Source of the DNA: DYFT01 sp041695085
GTDB lineage: Bacteria > Bacteroidota > Ignavibacteria > UBA10030
Direction: 5' to 3'
Assembly (NCBI GenBank): GCA_041695085.1
Contig: JBGFRO010000006.1
Location: 1 to 64,000, forward strand
Length of the DNA: 64,000 nt
The notes beneath the pieces were generated by a model. It made no database searches, was not told the origin of the DNA, and saw only the letters and a program-made list of their open reading frames with translations. Every line of letters starts with the position of its first letter. Positions within the stretch are counted from its first letter, which is position 1. The position numbers were made by a program, and so were the translations under genes. Of this stretch, positions 25,488 through 34,237 are shown in pieces.

Positions 25488-27161
25488 ATGCTCAATGCAG
25501 CACTGATCGGTGTGTTGGGGGCGGTATGGTTCTTTGCGATGTATAAGATCTACGGAGGATTCATCGAGCGAACGCTCATTCAACCGAACGACAATAATCC
25601 GACGCCCGCGAACGCAATGCGCGACAACGTTGATTTTGTCCCTTCACCCCCCGCGCTTCTCTTCGGACACCACTTCTCCTCCATTGCCGGGGCCGGACCC
25701 ATCGTCGGTCCGATCCTCGCTTATTCGCTCTTTGGCTGGTTGCCCGCTCTCCTGTGGATTCTCATCGGATCCGTCTTCATTGGGGCGGTGCACGACTATA
25801 CAGCGTTGATGACTTCCGTCCGGAGCAAAGCTGTTTCCGTGGCGGAGCTCGCGCAGCGGCACGTCTCCAATGTTGCCCGTTGGATCTTCTCGGTGTTTCT
25901 CTGGCTTGCCCTCGTGCTGGTCATTGCCGTCTTCGCCGTGCTGACGGCCCAGACGCTTGCCGAAAAGCCGGAAATTGTCATCCCCACCGTTGGACTGATG
26001 TTGCTCGCCATACTCTTCGGCTACTTTGTTTACCGGCGCAATCTCAATATCTGGATGGGAACAGTCATTGGGCTCGCGGTCTTGATTGCGCTGATTCTGA
26101 TTGGGGATTTCAATCCGATACGCGCCAGTTTCGAGTTTTGGCTCGCCTTCGCGTTCGTGTACTCCTTCATTGCAGCGGTCATTCCGGTGTGGGTGTTGCT
26201 GCAACCGCGTGACTATCTTTCGATGTACATCCTGCTCGTTGGAATCCTTCTTGCGTTTGTGTCTCTCGTCGTCATGCAACCGCAGATCAACGGCCCGGCA
26301 TTTCTCAATGTCTCGAGTAAACAGGGCCCTCTCTGGCCCATCCTGTTCATCACGGTAGCGTGCGGTGCCATCTCCGGTTTCCACTCAGTCGTATCGAGCG
26401 GAACGTCGGCAAAGCAACTTCGCAAAGAGAGTGATGGACGTTTGATCACCTTCGGGGGCATGTTGACTGAAGGAGCGTTGGCGATGATCGTGGTGCTTCT
26501 CATTTCCAGCGTGCTGTTTTGGGATAACGCTCCCACTTCGGAGCTTTCCGGTTTTGTCTTCTCATCGCTCCTGTCCGAGAAAGGTGCCAACATTACCTTC
26601 GGAACGGCCATGGGACGGGCGATGGAAAGTATCGGCATACCGCTTCAATACGGTGTCTCATTCGGCATTCTCATGCTGAATGCTTTTATCCTGACCACGC
26701 TCGATACCTGCACGCGTCTCACGCGGTATATCGTGACCGAATCTGTCGGACAAAGGGTTCCTTTCCTCAAGAACATCTATCTCGCTACCAGTGTCGGACT
26801 TGTGGTGGCCTATCTGATTACTTCGGGCAATAGCTGGCGGGTACTCTGGCCGGCGTTCGGAGCGACCAACCAACTCATTGGAGCCCTCTCGCTCCTCGTC
26901 GTCACCGCATACATGTTTGGTTACAAACGTCCTACGAAGTACACACTGATCCCGGGCATCTTTATGCTGGTTACCACCCTCGGTGCGCTCTTCTATCAAC
27001 TTGTTTGGCAGTACCTGCCCGCGGGCAATATCGTTCTCGCGGTGATTGCTGTCATCTTAATGACGCTTGGTGCCGTGATCGCGGTGGAAGTATATCGTCG
27101 ACTCCGTCGCACAGAGCAAGCGGTGCCACCGGAGAGCGATATTCTTCCCGAACAAGCATAA
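25488..27161 (+). CDS. cstA: CstA family carbon starvation / peptide or pyruvate transporter
   Basis: A 557-residue polytopic inner membrane protein with about 16 hydrophobic segments. The long CstA domain has FGHHFSSIAGAGPIVGPILA, GAVHDYTALM and FHSVVSSGTSAKQL, all typical of CstA/YjiY proteins, which take up peptides or pyruvate under carbon limitation. I place the start at the ATG at 25488 because a perfect GGAGGA lies seven bases upstream; an ATG at 25473 would put the ribosome binding site inside the gene. It stands apart from pncA by a 117-base gap with no recognisable promoter. Confidence 0.94.
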   Translation: MLNAALIGVLGAVWFFAMYKIYGGFIERTLIQPNDNNPTPANAMRDNVDFVPSPPALLFGHHFSSIAGAGPIVGPILAYSLFGWLPALLWILIGSVFIGAVHDYTALMTSVRSKAVSVAELAQRHVSNVARWIFSVFLWLALVLVIAVFAVLTAQTLAEKPEIVIPTVGLMLLAILFGYFVYRRNLNIWMGTVIGLAVLIALILIGDFNPIRASFEFWLAFAFVYSFIAAVIPVWVLLQPRDYLSMYILLVGILLAFVSLVVMQPQINGPAFLNVSSKQGPLWPILFITVACGAISGFHSVVSSGTSAKQLRKESDGRLITFGGMLTEGALAMIVVLLISSVLFWDNAPTSELSGFVFSSLLSEKGANITFGTAMGRAMESIGIPLQYGVSFGILMLNAFILTTLDTCTRLTRYIVTESVGQRVPFLKNIYLATSVGLVVAYLITSGNSWRVLWPAFGATNQLIGALSLLVVTAYMFGYKRPTKYTLIPGIFMLVTTLGALFYQLVWQYLPAGNIVLAVIAVILMTLGAVIAVEVYRRLRRTEQAVPPESDILPEQA

Positions 27162-27197
27162 GCTGATCTCGGTGACCGACCGAATCCCGGCAGGTGT

Positions 27198-27728
27198 ATG
27201 ACAGAGGTTTTCTACGACGTCGAGACGCAGCGTTCAGCTGATGAAGTTGGGGGGTGGGGCAATACGCACCTTATGCTTGTGTCGGTAGCGGTTTCATGGA
27301 GCGAGGAGGATGGTTTTCGCTATTGGAATGAGCAGGAAATGTCATCGTTCCTACAGTATCTCTCCTCCTTTGACCGGGTCATCAGCTTTAATGGCGATGG
27401 GTTCGATTCTCGAGTGTTGAGCCATTATGGTGACGTCGCGTTTTTACACTCGAAATCATTCGATGTACTCACCGACCTCAAACGAAAACTCGGACATCGA
27501 CTCAGTCTTGAATCTATCGCCCAGGCGACACTGGGACTTGGAAAATCAGCCGACGGCATCCAATCCATCAGATGGTGGAAGGAGGGAAAGGTCGATTTGA
27601 TTCGAGCGTATTGTCAACGCGATGTCGAAGTGTTAATGAACATCGTCGGTTTCGGTCGGAACAATGGATTCATACGTTTCAATGATAAGTTCGGAAAAGA
27701 GCAGACTGTGGCTGTGAACTGGAACTGA
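27198..27728 (+). CDS. RNase H-like 3'-5' exonuclease domain protein
   Basis: A 176-residue stand-alone domain of the RNase H-like / DEDD superfamily (the YprB-like branch). The expected acidic residues are in FYDVETQ (Asp and Glu, first motif), FNGDGFDSRVL (second) and YCQRDVEVL (third, with Tyr in the DEDDy position). SLESIAQATLGLGKSADG matches the helical segment usual in this branch. A nuclease acting on RNA or single-stranded DNA is likely; the exact role is unknown. It is 36 bases downstream of cstA. Confidence 0.8.
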   Translation: MTEVFYDVETQRSADEVGGWGNTHLMLVSVAVSWSEEDGFRYWNEQEMSSFLQYLSSFDRVISFNGDGFDSRVLSHYGDVAFLHSKSFDVLTDLKRKLGHRLSLESIAQATLGLGKSADGIQSIRWWKEGKVDLIRAYCQRDVEVLMNIVGFGRNNGFIRFNDKFGKEQTVAVNWN

Positions 27729-27775
27729 ACCCTCAACGCTTTGCCACCGATTTCCCCCTTCTCCCCATTTTACCT

Positions 27776-27790
27776 TTGTAGAATCTACAA
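27776..27790. promoter_or_regulatory. Perfect 15-bp palindrome upstream of the hybrid kinase
   Basis: TTGTAGAATCTACAA, a dyad of 7-bp arms around A27783, lies 111 bases before the kinase start in a 172-base non-coding stretch that is otherwise AT-rich. It could be an operator for a dimeric regulator. No protein partner can be named. Confidence 0.35.
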
Positions 27791-27861
27791 TCTTCTCTTA
27801 GCTAAATCCTTTTTTTTAAGCTACAAACGCATATTTTTGGCGGCATGATCTTTGAACCCTT

Positions 27862-27901
27862 TAGGGCCTCCACACCTACAACGCTTTCTTAGGAGGCCCT
27901 A
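27862..27901 (+). promoter_or_regulatory. Hairpin that encloses the ribosome binding site of the hybrid kinase
   Basis: A perfect 10-bp inverted repeat pairs TAGGGCCTCC (27862-27871) with GGAGGCCCTA (27892-27901) across a 20-base loop. The right arm contains the GGAGG ribosome binding site and the first base of the ATG. Eight of the pairs are G-C. Folded in mRNA it would hide the ribosome binding site, so translation may depend on temperature, on a binding factor or on another RNA element that opens it. Confidence 0.65.
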
Positions 27902-30291
27902 TGAAGGGAATGGATACACCCCAGGTGAATGTGTTCAATGCGCAAAAGCTCTCGCGTGGGAGGCGAGAGGATTCAAAGTTTGCGGGAGGATTGTTCGAGG
28001 CCGTCTGGCATCATTCGCTTGATGCGATGTGCCTGAGGAACGAATGGGGAATGATCGTCGCAGTGAATCCTGCGTATTCGAGGTTGGTCGAGACAGATCC
28101 TCTTGACCTCATTGGCAAGCCCTTTTCAAGGGTATTCAGCTTTGCGCCAGAGGAAGAGTCCACGCTCGAGCGCTTTCGCCAGGAATTCCAACGCCGAACG
28201 ATAAAGCCGTTTCAATGTCGAGCGATGACCCTTCGATCGGGGAAACAACTCACCGTGGAGTTAACAAGCACGTTCGTTCAATGGAGGTCGGGCGAAACGT
28301 TCTTGCTCACCATTGCTCGTGATGTCACCGAACAGTCTCGAGCCCGGCAGCGACTTGAGAAATCGGAAGAAGAATTTCGGAGTATCTTTGAGTCCGTCCA
28401 CGACGTCATTTTCCTTCTCAATCGACGCGGAATCATAGAGTCGCTCAATCCCGCGTTCGAAAGCGTCACCGGTTGGAGTCGCGTTGAGTGGTACGGCAGG
28501 CATTTCTCGGAACTCGTTCCAGAAGAAGACCTGCATCGTATTTGGAAGGTGTTCCGCGAGACGATACGGACGAACAACTCCATTACCCTCGAGCTACGCG
28601 TGCCGTCGAAATCGGGGCAGATCCTTGTGGGTGAATTTTGTTGTAAACCATGCGTCAAAGAGGGAAAGGTTGTAGGTATTCTCGGCATTGTTCGCGACAT
28701 CACCGAAAAAGTGAAAGTAAGGTCGGCTCTGCGCGAAAGTGAAAGGAACTATCGGGAAATGGTCGAGTTTGCCGTTCAAGGGATGTTTCAGAGCACGCCT
28801 TCGGGCAAGTTACTGGCAGCCAACCCGGCGTTACTGAAGATGCTCGGCTATGATTCGTTCGAAGAGCTTGCCTCCATTGACCTTCGAAATGCCCTGTATC
28901 TGAATCCAGCGGATCGCGACCGGGTTGTTCAGGGTCTTGAAACGGCCGGTGCCAGTCGGGACGTCGAAATTCAACTCAGGCGAAAGGATGGCAAGATTAT
29001 CACCGTCCTTGAACACGCGCGTGTCGTGAAGGATGAAGAGGGACGGGTGCTCCGCTATGAAGGAATTATCGAAGATATTACAGATCGGAAGGCACTTGAA
29101 GCGAAGGTACAAGAGTACCTCGCAGCGCTGAAAGCCTCCGCCGAGTCGCTGAAACAGCTGAACGCTCAGAAGGATAAACTATTCTCCGTTTTATCTCACG
29201 ACCTTCGTTCACCCTTCAGCAGTATTCTCGGTTTCTGTGAGGTGCTGCTGTCGGAGGGGGATCAACTTTCCAGTACTGAACGGCAGGAATTCATCACCTA
29301 CATCAAAGACGCGGCAGAACAACAACTCAAGCTGGTGAACAAGCTGCTCGATTGGTCGAGGCTCGAGACGGGAAGGATCAAGATGGATGTGCAAGAGTTG
29401 GATTTGTCAACGGTCATCAAATCGAGTGTCGCAACGCTGTTGGGGACGGCTCGCCAGAAAGACATCCTTCTCTATTCTAGCGTACCTCCCAATGTGATGA
29501 TGCGTGGGGATGCTCAGCTCCTTGTCCAGGTATTCAACAACCTGATCTCGAACGCGTTGAAGTTCACGCCTGCGAAAGGAGTTGTTTCCATCGAACTGAA
29601 CAACGAGAACGACGCAACATGGGAAATAAAGATTCGTGACACAGGCATTGGTATCCCGAAGGCCGACCTCGCAAAACTGTTCAAGGTCGAAGAGAAGTAT
29701 ACGCGAACCGGCCTCGATGGTGAGATAGGGACCGGGCTTGGTCTTCCTCTCGTCTACGAAATCGTACAAAAGCATGACGGCAGCATCAGTGTGGAAAGCG
29801 TCATAGGCGAGGGTACGACGTTCATTCTCCGATTCCCGAAATGTGTTGACGACGCCACCAAGGTTGTGATGATCGTCGACAATGATCGCGGCGTGCGTGC
29901 TATGCATAGCCGCTACCTCCACAAACTTCTTCCGCATGCCGAAGTCTTAGCTGCTTCAGACGGTGAGGAGGCACTCAAGCTTGCAGCCCTCAAGAGGCCG
30001 GATTTGATCTTAACCGACTATGCAATGCCCGGCATGAATGGTTACGAACTACTCTGTCGCTTGAAAAAGGAAGGTAGCTTGAAGGAAGTTCCGGTGGTTG
30101 TAATTACTGGGGAGGACTCGGTAGCGAGCAGAGAGGCCCTGGCACTTTCGGGTGCAGCCGAAGTCTTGTCAAAGCCCGTCTCGATGGATGCTTTCGGGGA
30201 AGTGCTCCGGCGCTATGTAGGAGGCGTGGATCGCTTGCACCGAGATCTGGCCCTCCCTGCCTTCGACTCGGGAAGCGTGAATTCGTTTTGA
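27901..30291 (+). CDS. PAS-domain hybrid sensor histidine kinase with C-terminal receiver
   Basis: A 796-residue soluble hybrid kinase with no membrane helix. Three PAS/PAC units come first (about 30-150, 155-275 and 280-400; GRPAS-like segments GMIVAVNPAYSRL, GIIESLNPAFESVTGW, GKLLAANPALLKMLG, and PAC-type DVTEQSRARQ, DITEKVKVR, DITDRKALEA). A helical linker then leads to the HisKA domain with the phospho-acceptor H433 (FSVLSHDLRSPFSS), the HATPase (NNLISNALKFTP as N-box, DTGIGIPKADL as G1, GTGLGLPLV as G2) and a receiver domain with phospho-acceptor D706 (LILTDYAMPGMNGYE) and its Lys in LSKPVS. It probably senses a cytoplasmic signal and passes the phosphate on to an unlinked partner; no output regulator is nearby. 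The leader carries the hairpin at 27862-27901. Confidence 0.95.
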   Translation: MKGMDTPQVNVFNAQKLSRGRREDSKFAGGLFEAVWHHSLDAMCLRNEWGMIVAVNPAYSRLVETDPLDLIGKPFSRVFSFAPEEESTLERFRQEFQRRTIKPFQCRAMTLRSGKQLTVELTSTFVQWRSGETFLLTIARDVTEQSRARQRLEKSEEEFRSIFESVHDVIFLLNRRGIIESLNPAFESVTGWSRVEWYGRHFSELVPEEDLHRIWKVFRETIRTNNSITLELRVPSKSGQILVGEFCCKPCVKEGKVVGILGIVRDITEKVKVRSALRESERNYREMVEFAVQGMFQSTPSGKLLAANPALLKMLGYDSFEELASIDLRNALYLNPADRDRVVQGLETAGASRDVEIQLRRKDGKIITVLEHARVVKDEEGRVLRYEGIIEDITDRKALEAKVQEYLAALKASAESLKQLNAQKDKLFSVLSHDLRSPFSSILGFCEVLLSEGDQLSSTERQEFITYIKDAAEQQLKLVNKLLDWSRLETGRIKMDVQELDLSTVIKSSVATLLGTARQKDILLYSSVPPNVMMRGDAQLLVQVFNNLISNALKFTPAKGVVSIELNNENDATWEIKIRDTGIGIPKADLAKLFKVEEKYTRTGLDGEIGTGLGLPLVYEIVQKHDGSISVESVIGEGTTFILRFPKCVDDATKVVMIVDNDRGVRAMHSRYLHKLLPHAEVLAASDGEEALKLAALKRPDLILTDYAMPGMNGYELLCRLKKEGSLKEVPVVVITGEDSVASREALALSGAAEVLSKPVSMDAFGEVLRRYVGGVDRLHRDLALPAFDSGSVNSF

Positions 30292-30295
30292 ACCC

Positions 30296-31384
30296 TCATG
30301 GGCTCTGTTGTTGTTGAATTTTCTCGCTGCGCGGAAACGTACGGAACGTCCGGAGCAAGGCATCGACCTGCCAGATGAGTTTCTTCTTCTCGACGCGTGG
30401 AGCGAAAATGGAGCCGTCGAGCATGTAGATGCGTCCGGTTGCTTCGTCGTACAGCGTGTAATTGACGAATGGCCCTCCACCGCTCTTATCGCTGAACCGC
30501 CAATTCCCGCGCGTCTCGTATGCAAATCGGTCGAGGAAGTTGACCTTCTCGATGCTGAGATGGTACGGTGCAATCTGCACGTACGCATCGTCATCCACGG
30601 TGCGGAGGAATCTACGAGTCAGGGTATCCCGCAGGGCGAGGACGAACGCATCGGTGAGGATGGTGGGATCGGTCGTGTCGATCCAGTGTACGAAGATCCA
30701 GCGCTCCATGTCAGCCGGATTTGCGCGCCGCACCCAGAAGAACCGGGCACTCGCTGAATCGATGGCAACGAAGTAATCGTGTTGAATTGTCATCGTCCAA
30801 CCGTACTTCTCTTCCAACTTCTTCTCGATCTCCTTCTTGTGATATTTCTCCTCGGCCATGATCGTCTGCGTTTCGCGCTTCAGCGCCATGTTGTGGAAAT
30901 AATACAGCAAATCGGCCGCGTGATTTTCGATAGCGTGTTTCAGAATCGTCGAATTCACTCCCGTCAGGAACATCAGCAACTGATTGCGGGCACGCGAGTC
31001 GTATTTGGTGAAATAGAACTCTTTCTGCTCCTCCACTAACTTCCGAACCTGCGGGTCGAGCGATTGTCGGACGTATTCGGCAACCGCCCCCGTTCCATCG
31101 AGCGGTGCCACAATGAGCCGGTTTTTGTGTCGCTCAAACGCGCCAAACTGTTCAAAGTCGACTCGCCGAAGCGTGAACCAGCGCTCTGGTTGCGGTGTAA
31201 AGACGGTATCCTCGAAGGCGAAGCGAAGCGTCGGTTCCAGTTCGAGCCACGTCGTGCTGTCAGCGAAGACGATGATTTCATCATCTTCCCCAATGGGTGC
31301 GAGCTTCGCGTCTCCGCAGCCGATCAACAGAACTGCAACAAGCTGTAAAGGAAGGGTTCTCTTCACGGGTATTTTCATGGTCAA
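30296..31384 (-). CDS. DUF4837 family lipoprotein
   Basis: A 362-residue protein with a lipoprotein signal (PLQLVAVLLIGC, lipid-anchored Cys about residue 23). The body has the DUF4837 pattern known mostly from Bacteroidota: EIIVFADSTTWLELEPTLRFAFEDTVFTPQPE near the start broken into that family's blocks, RDTLTRRFLRTVDDDAYVQI in the middle and GPFVNYTLYDEATGRIYMLDG at the end. Function unknown. It is the last gene of the tilS-hpt-ftsH-lipid kinase series and its stop lies four bases from the stop of the convergent kinase gene, with no room for a terminator. Confidence 0.85.
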   Translation of the reverse strand: MTMKIPVKRTLPLQLVAVLLIGCGDAKLAPIGEDDEIIVFADSTTWLELEPTLRFAFEDTVFTPQPERWFTLRRVDFEQFGAFERHKNRLIVAPLDGTGAVAEYVRQSLDPQVRKLVEEQKEFYFTKYDSRARNQLLMFLTGVNSTILKHAIENHAADLLYYFHNMALKRETQTIMAEEKYHKKEIEKKLEEKYGWTMTIQHDYFVAIDSASARFFWVRRANPADMERWIFVHWIDTTDPTILTDAFVLALRDTLTRRFLRTVDDDAYVQIAPYHLSIEKVNFLDRFAYETRGNWRFSDKSGGGPFVNYTLYDEATGRIYMLDGSIFAPRVEKKKLIWQVDALLRTFRTFPRSEKIQQQQSP

Positions 31385-31432
31385 ATCCTCAGTTCCATTG
31401 CCTTATTAGGGAAAAGAGTTGTGAACAAAAAA

Positions 31433-32146
31433 CTAAACGTGCATGCATAAATCAAGACTTGGGAGGAGAAGGGAATAGAGTCCCCACATCGTCAGGCCGA
31501 TGCTGATGGGAACGGTGATGTTATCGTCGAGACGAAAGGAGAGTGATTCCACGAGGGTGCCTACTGCGGCCGCAACAAGAGCAATGGCGTATTCTGTCGG
31601 CAGCCCTTCCAGCTTGGGTGTGAAGAAGACGACAACGACTGCCGTTACGAAAAACGCGAGGGTCCCTTCGGCGCTCTTGCGGAGGAATCGCCTTCGCCCG
31701 AATCTGCGTCCGATCAGGGCCGACGAAGTGTCGGAAATGATGAGGATTGCAAAGGCGGTCAGCGTAATCAGTTTTGGGAAAACGAGCACACAAAAGGTAG
31801 CGGAGAGGAGAATATTCGTTGCGCCGTTGAGACGGATAGTTGTATGGTCCGCCTCATGTTTCCGCAGGAGCCATCCGAACCAACGGTAAAACCAATCGGA
31901 GGTGCTTTTGTGATAGTAACGGGCGAGGTCGACCGAGAGAAAGGCGAGCGTAATGGGGATGAGCACTGTGAGCGCCAGCTCACGAGTGATGAAGGAATAG
32001 ATGATAGGTATGGAGAGGGAGGTCAGGTGGATACCCTTCCGCACAAGCTCATACCGAAAATCGATCGTTGCTTTTTCCTCGAGGGATCGCCGTTCGCCGG
32101 AGGGGGGTGGCGGGGGGACCGACACCTCAGGTCGCATACCACTCAT
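31433..32146 (-). CDS. SEC59/DGK1/VTE5 family lipid (polyprenol, phytol or diacylglycerol) kinase
   Basis: A 237-residue membrane protein with about seven helices. The segment RKGIHLTSLSIPIIYSF and the C-terminal SDTSSALIGRRFGRRRFLRKSAEGTLAFF followed by DDNITVPISIGL are the hallmarks of the CTP-dependent kinase family that includes dolichol kinase, phytol kinase and yeast Dgk1. In a bacterium the substrate may be a polyprenol, phytol-like alcohol or diacylglycerol. The start overlaps the ftsH stop (ATGA), so expression is coupled to the membrane protease. It could recycle polyprenyl phosphate for the glycosylation genes at 51641-63979, but that is inference. Confidence 0.85.
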   Translation of the reverse strand: MSGMRPEVSVPPPPPSGERRSLEEKATIDFRYELVRKGIHLTSLSIPIIYSFITRELALTVLIPITLAFLSVDLARYYHKSTSDWFYRWFGWLLRKHEADHTTIRLNGATNILLSATFCVLVFPKLITLTAFAILIISDTSSALIGRRFGRRRFLRKSAEGTLAFFVTAVVVVFFTPKLEGLPTEYAIALVAAAVGTLVESLSFRLDDNITVPISIGLTMWGLYSLLLPSLDLCMHV

Positions 32147-34221
32147 GATCCCTTCTTGGGTTTCGCAGCTTCGTTTGTTTCAGTCGCGGGCGAGGCGGCA
32201 GATTCCGGTTGACCGTTCTTTCTGCGCTCGGTCGGCGGCAGCTCTTCGCCACGGATGATCTTATCGATCTCCTCGGAATCAAGAATCTCACGCTCGAGCA
32301 ACGCGTTCGCAAGCCGGTGAAGCGTTTCGATGTCTTCTCGCAGGATTTTCTCCGCGCGCTTCATCGAGGTTGTGACGATCTTCTTCACTTCGTCGTCGAT
32401 CATAATGGCGGTCCGTTCGCTGAAGTTGCGCGACCGCGTGATTTCGCGACCGAGGAACAATTCTTCCTCCCGGGCGCCGTACGCCAACGGTCCAAGTTTT
32501 TCACTCATTCCCCATTCACAAACCATCTTGCGGGCAAGCTCAGTAGCGCGTTCGATGTCGTTTCCGGCCCCCGTGGTGAGCTGGTTGAAGATGATCTTCT
32601 CCGCAGCGCGCCCTCCCAGCGCGTACGTGATCATCGCCTCAAGATACTCCTTGGAGTATGTGTGCTTTTCGTCGATTGGGAGATACGTTGTAACACCCAA
32701 CGCCCGACCGCGTGGAATAATGGTTACTTTGTGAACAGGATCGGCATCCGGGAGATGTTTCGCTACGAGGACGTGTCCAGCCTCGTGGTATGCGGTGACG
32801 CGCTTCTCGCGATCGGAAATGATCATTGTCTTTCGTTCCATGCCCATCATCACCTTGTCTTTCGCCTCCTCGAAATGGCGCATCGTCACAGCTTTGCTGT
32901 TTTGACGTGCGGCGAGAAGAGCAGCTTCGTTGACAAGATTGGCAATATCCGCGCCCGAAAGACCAGGGGTTCCTTTCGCCAGGACGTCGAGCTTCACATC
33001 CTCCGCAAGCGGAATGTTTTTCGTGTGAACGCGGAAGATGCCTTCGCGACCCTTCACGTCCGGTCGGTCAACCACCACCTGCCGGTCGAATCGGCCGGGA
33101 CGCAACAATGCGGGATCAAGTACGTCGGGACGATTCGTCGCTGCGATGATAATCACACCGCTGTTTTGCTCAAAGCCATCCATCTCCACGAGGAGCTGGT
33201 TCAATGTCTGTTCGCGTTCGTCGTGTCCGCCCCCTAAGCCGGCCCCGCGGTGACGACCCACCGCGTCGATTTCATCGATGAAGATGATACACGGAGCGTT
33301 CTTCTTTCCCTGTTCGAACAGATCGCGCACGCGGCTCGCCCCGACGCCGACGAACATTTCAACAAAATCGGCTCCGCTGATCGAAAAGAAAGGAACGCCC
33401 GCCTCGCCGGCGACCGCTCGTGCCAACAATGTTTTGCCCGTTCCGGGAGGACCCAACAAGAGTACGCCGCGTGGTATCTTCCCCCCTAACTTTTGGAACT
33501 TCGAGGGTTCCTTGAGGAACTCGATGATCTCCTGTAGTTCGATTTTCGCCTCGTCTGCTCCAGCAACGTCCTGAAACGTTACCTTCGTCATCCCTTCGGT
33601 CAGCAATTTTGCACGACTCTTGCCGAAGGAAAAGAGGCCTTTGGTTCCACCGGCACCGACTTGCATGCGACGGAAGATAATCAACCAAATGCCTATGAGG
33701 AGAATCCAGGGCAAGGTTGAGACCAACACGCTCATCCAGGTGCTGTCTTCCTTTACGATATTGAACTTTAATCCTTTCGCGTTCCACGTCTCGATAACGG
33801 CATCGTCGATGTTCGAGTAGGGGAGTGTGAGAAGAATACGGGTGGCGTTCGGAGCGCGCTTTCCACTGGCCGTCGTCAAATCCATCGGCGCTGTGAGCTT
33901 GCCGTGGAAATCGTAATTATTGAAATCCGATTTCTTGATGATCGCTTCGGCAATTTTCCCGTCGTTCAGAAGCGCTTGATACGTCGTGAAGCTGATCTCA
34001 TACTCGGTCTCCTCCGTGCTCTTGAAGGCGAGCATAATGAGATACACAGCCAGCAGGATACCGAGCCATCCAGCGATCATCCTTCCGACTTTATTCCAAT
34101 TGAAATCGTCTTCGCGCAGCGGTTTCTGTCCCTTCTTCTGGGGGCGTGGAGGAGCGCCCCCCCGTTTTTTCTGGGAACCGTTCTTCTTATCGTCCGACTC
34201 TTCGTACATCCATCTGTTCAT
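32143..34221 (-). CDS. ftsH: ATP-dependent zinc metalloprotease FtsH
   Basis: A 692-residue membrane-anchored AAA+ protease that degrades damaged membrane and selected cytosolic proteins. It has an N-terminal basic tail, a first membrane helix (MIAGWLGILLAVYLIMLAF), the periplasmic FtsH extracellular domain, a second helix (VLVSTLPWILLIGIWLIIF), Walker A GPPGTGKTLLA, Walker B IIFIDEIDAVGRHRG, the second region of homology (NRPDVLDPALLRPGRFDR) and the zinc site HEAGH with the distal Asp. I use the ATG at 34221, which follows GGAG and is a normal N-terminus; longer frames upstream overlap hpt. Neighbours tilS and hpt upstream form the order seen in many bacteria. Confidence 0.97.
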   Translation of the reverse strand: MNRWMYEESDDKKNGSQKKRGGAPPRPQKKGQKPLREDDFNWNKVGRMIAGWLGILLAVYLIMLAFKSTEETEYEISFTTYQALLNDGKIAEAIIKKSDFNNYDFHGKLTAPMDLTTASGKRAPNATRILLTLPYSNIDDAVIETWNAKGLKFNIVKEDSTWMSVLVSTLPWILLIGIWLIIFRRMQVGAGGTKGLFSFGKSRAKLLTEGMTKVTFQDVAGADEAKIELQEIIEFLKEPSKFQKLGGKIPRGVLLLGPPGTGKTLLARAVAGEAGVPFFSISGADFVEMFVGVGASRVRDLFEQGKKNAPCIIFIDEIDAVGRHRGAGLGGGHDEREQTLNQLLVEMDGFEQNSGVIIIAATNRPDVLDPALLRPGRFDRQVVVDRPDVKGREGIFRVHTKNIPLAEDVKLDVLAKGTPGLSGADIANLVNEAALLAARQNSKAVTMRHFEEAKDKVMMGMERKTMIISDREKRVTAYHEAGHVLVAKHLPDADPVHKVTIIPRGRALGVTTYLPIDEKHTYSKEYLEAMITYALGGRAAEKIIFNQLTTGAGNDIERATELARKMVCEWGMSEKLGPLAYGAREEELFLGREITRSRNFSERTAIMIDDEVKKIVTTSMKRAEKILREDIETLHRLANALLEREILDSEEIDKIIRGEELPPTERRKNGQPESAASPATETNEAAKPKKGS

Positions 34222-34237
34222 AATTACTCCTTCGTGC

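Noticed and set aside
27830..27841. TATTTTTG as a Bacteroides-type -7 element before the kinase; the same word near 51487
   Set aside because: No TTTG-type -33 element at the right distance in either place, and the other candidate promoters in the window follow the canonical sigma70 form.
27850..27900. Riboswitch upstream of the kinase
   Set aside because: Only one simple hairpin is seen; no conserved aptamer core such as a c-di-GMP, SAM or cobalamin fold could be recognised.
32209..33237. 342-residue open frame on the plus strand
   Set aside because: It is fully antisense to ftsH, whose motifs are certain; no ribosome binding site and no recognisable domain.
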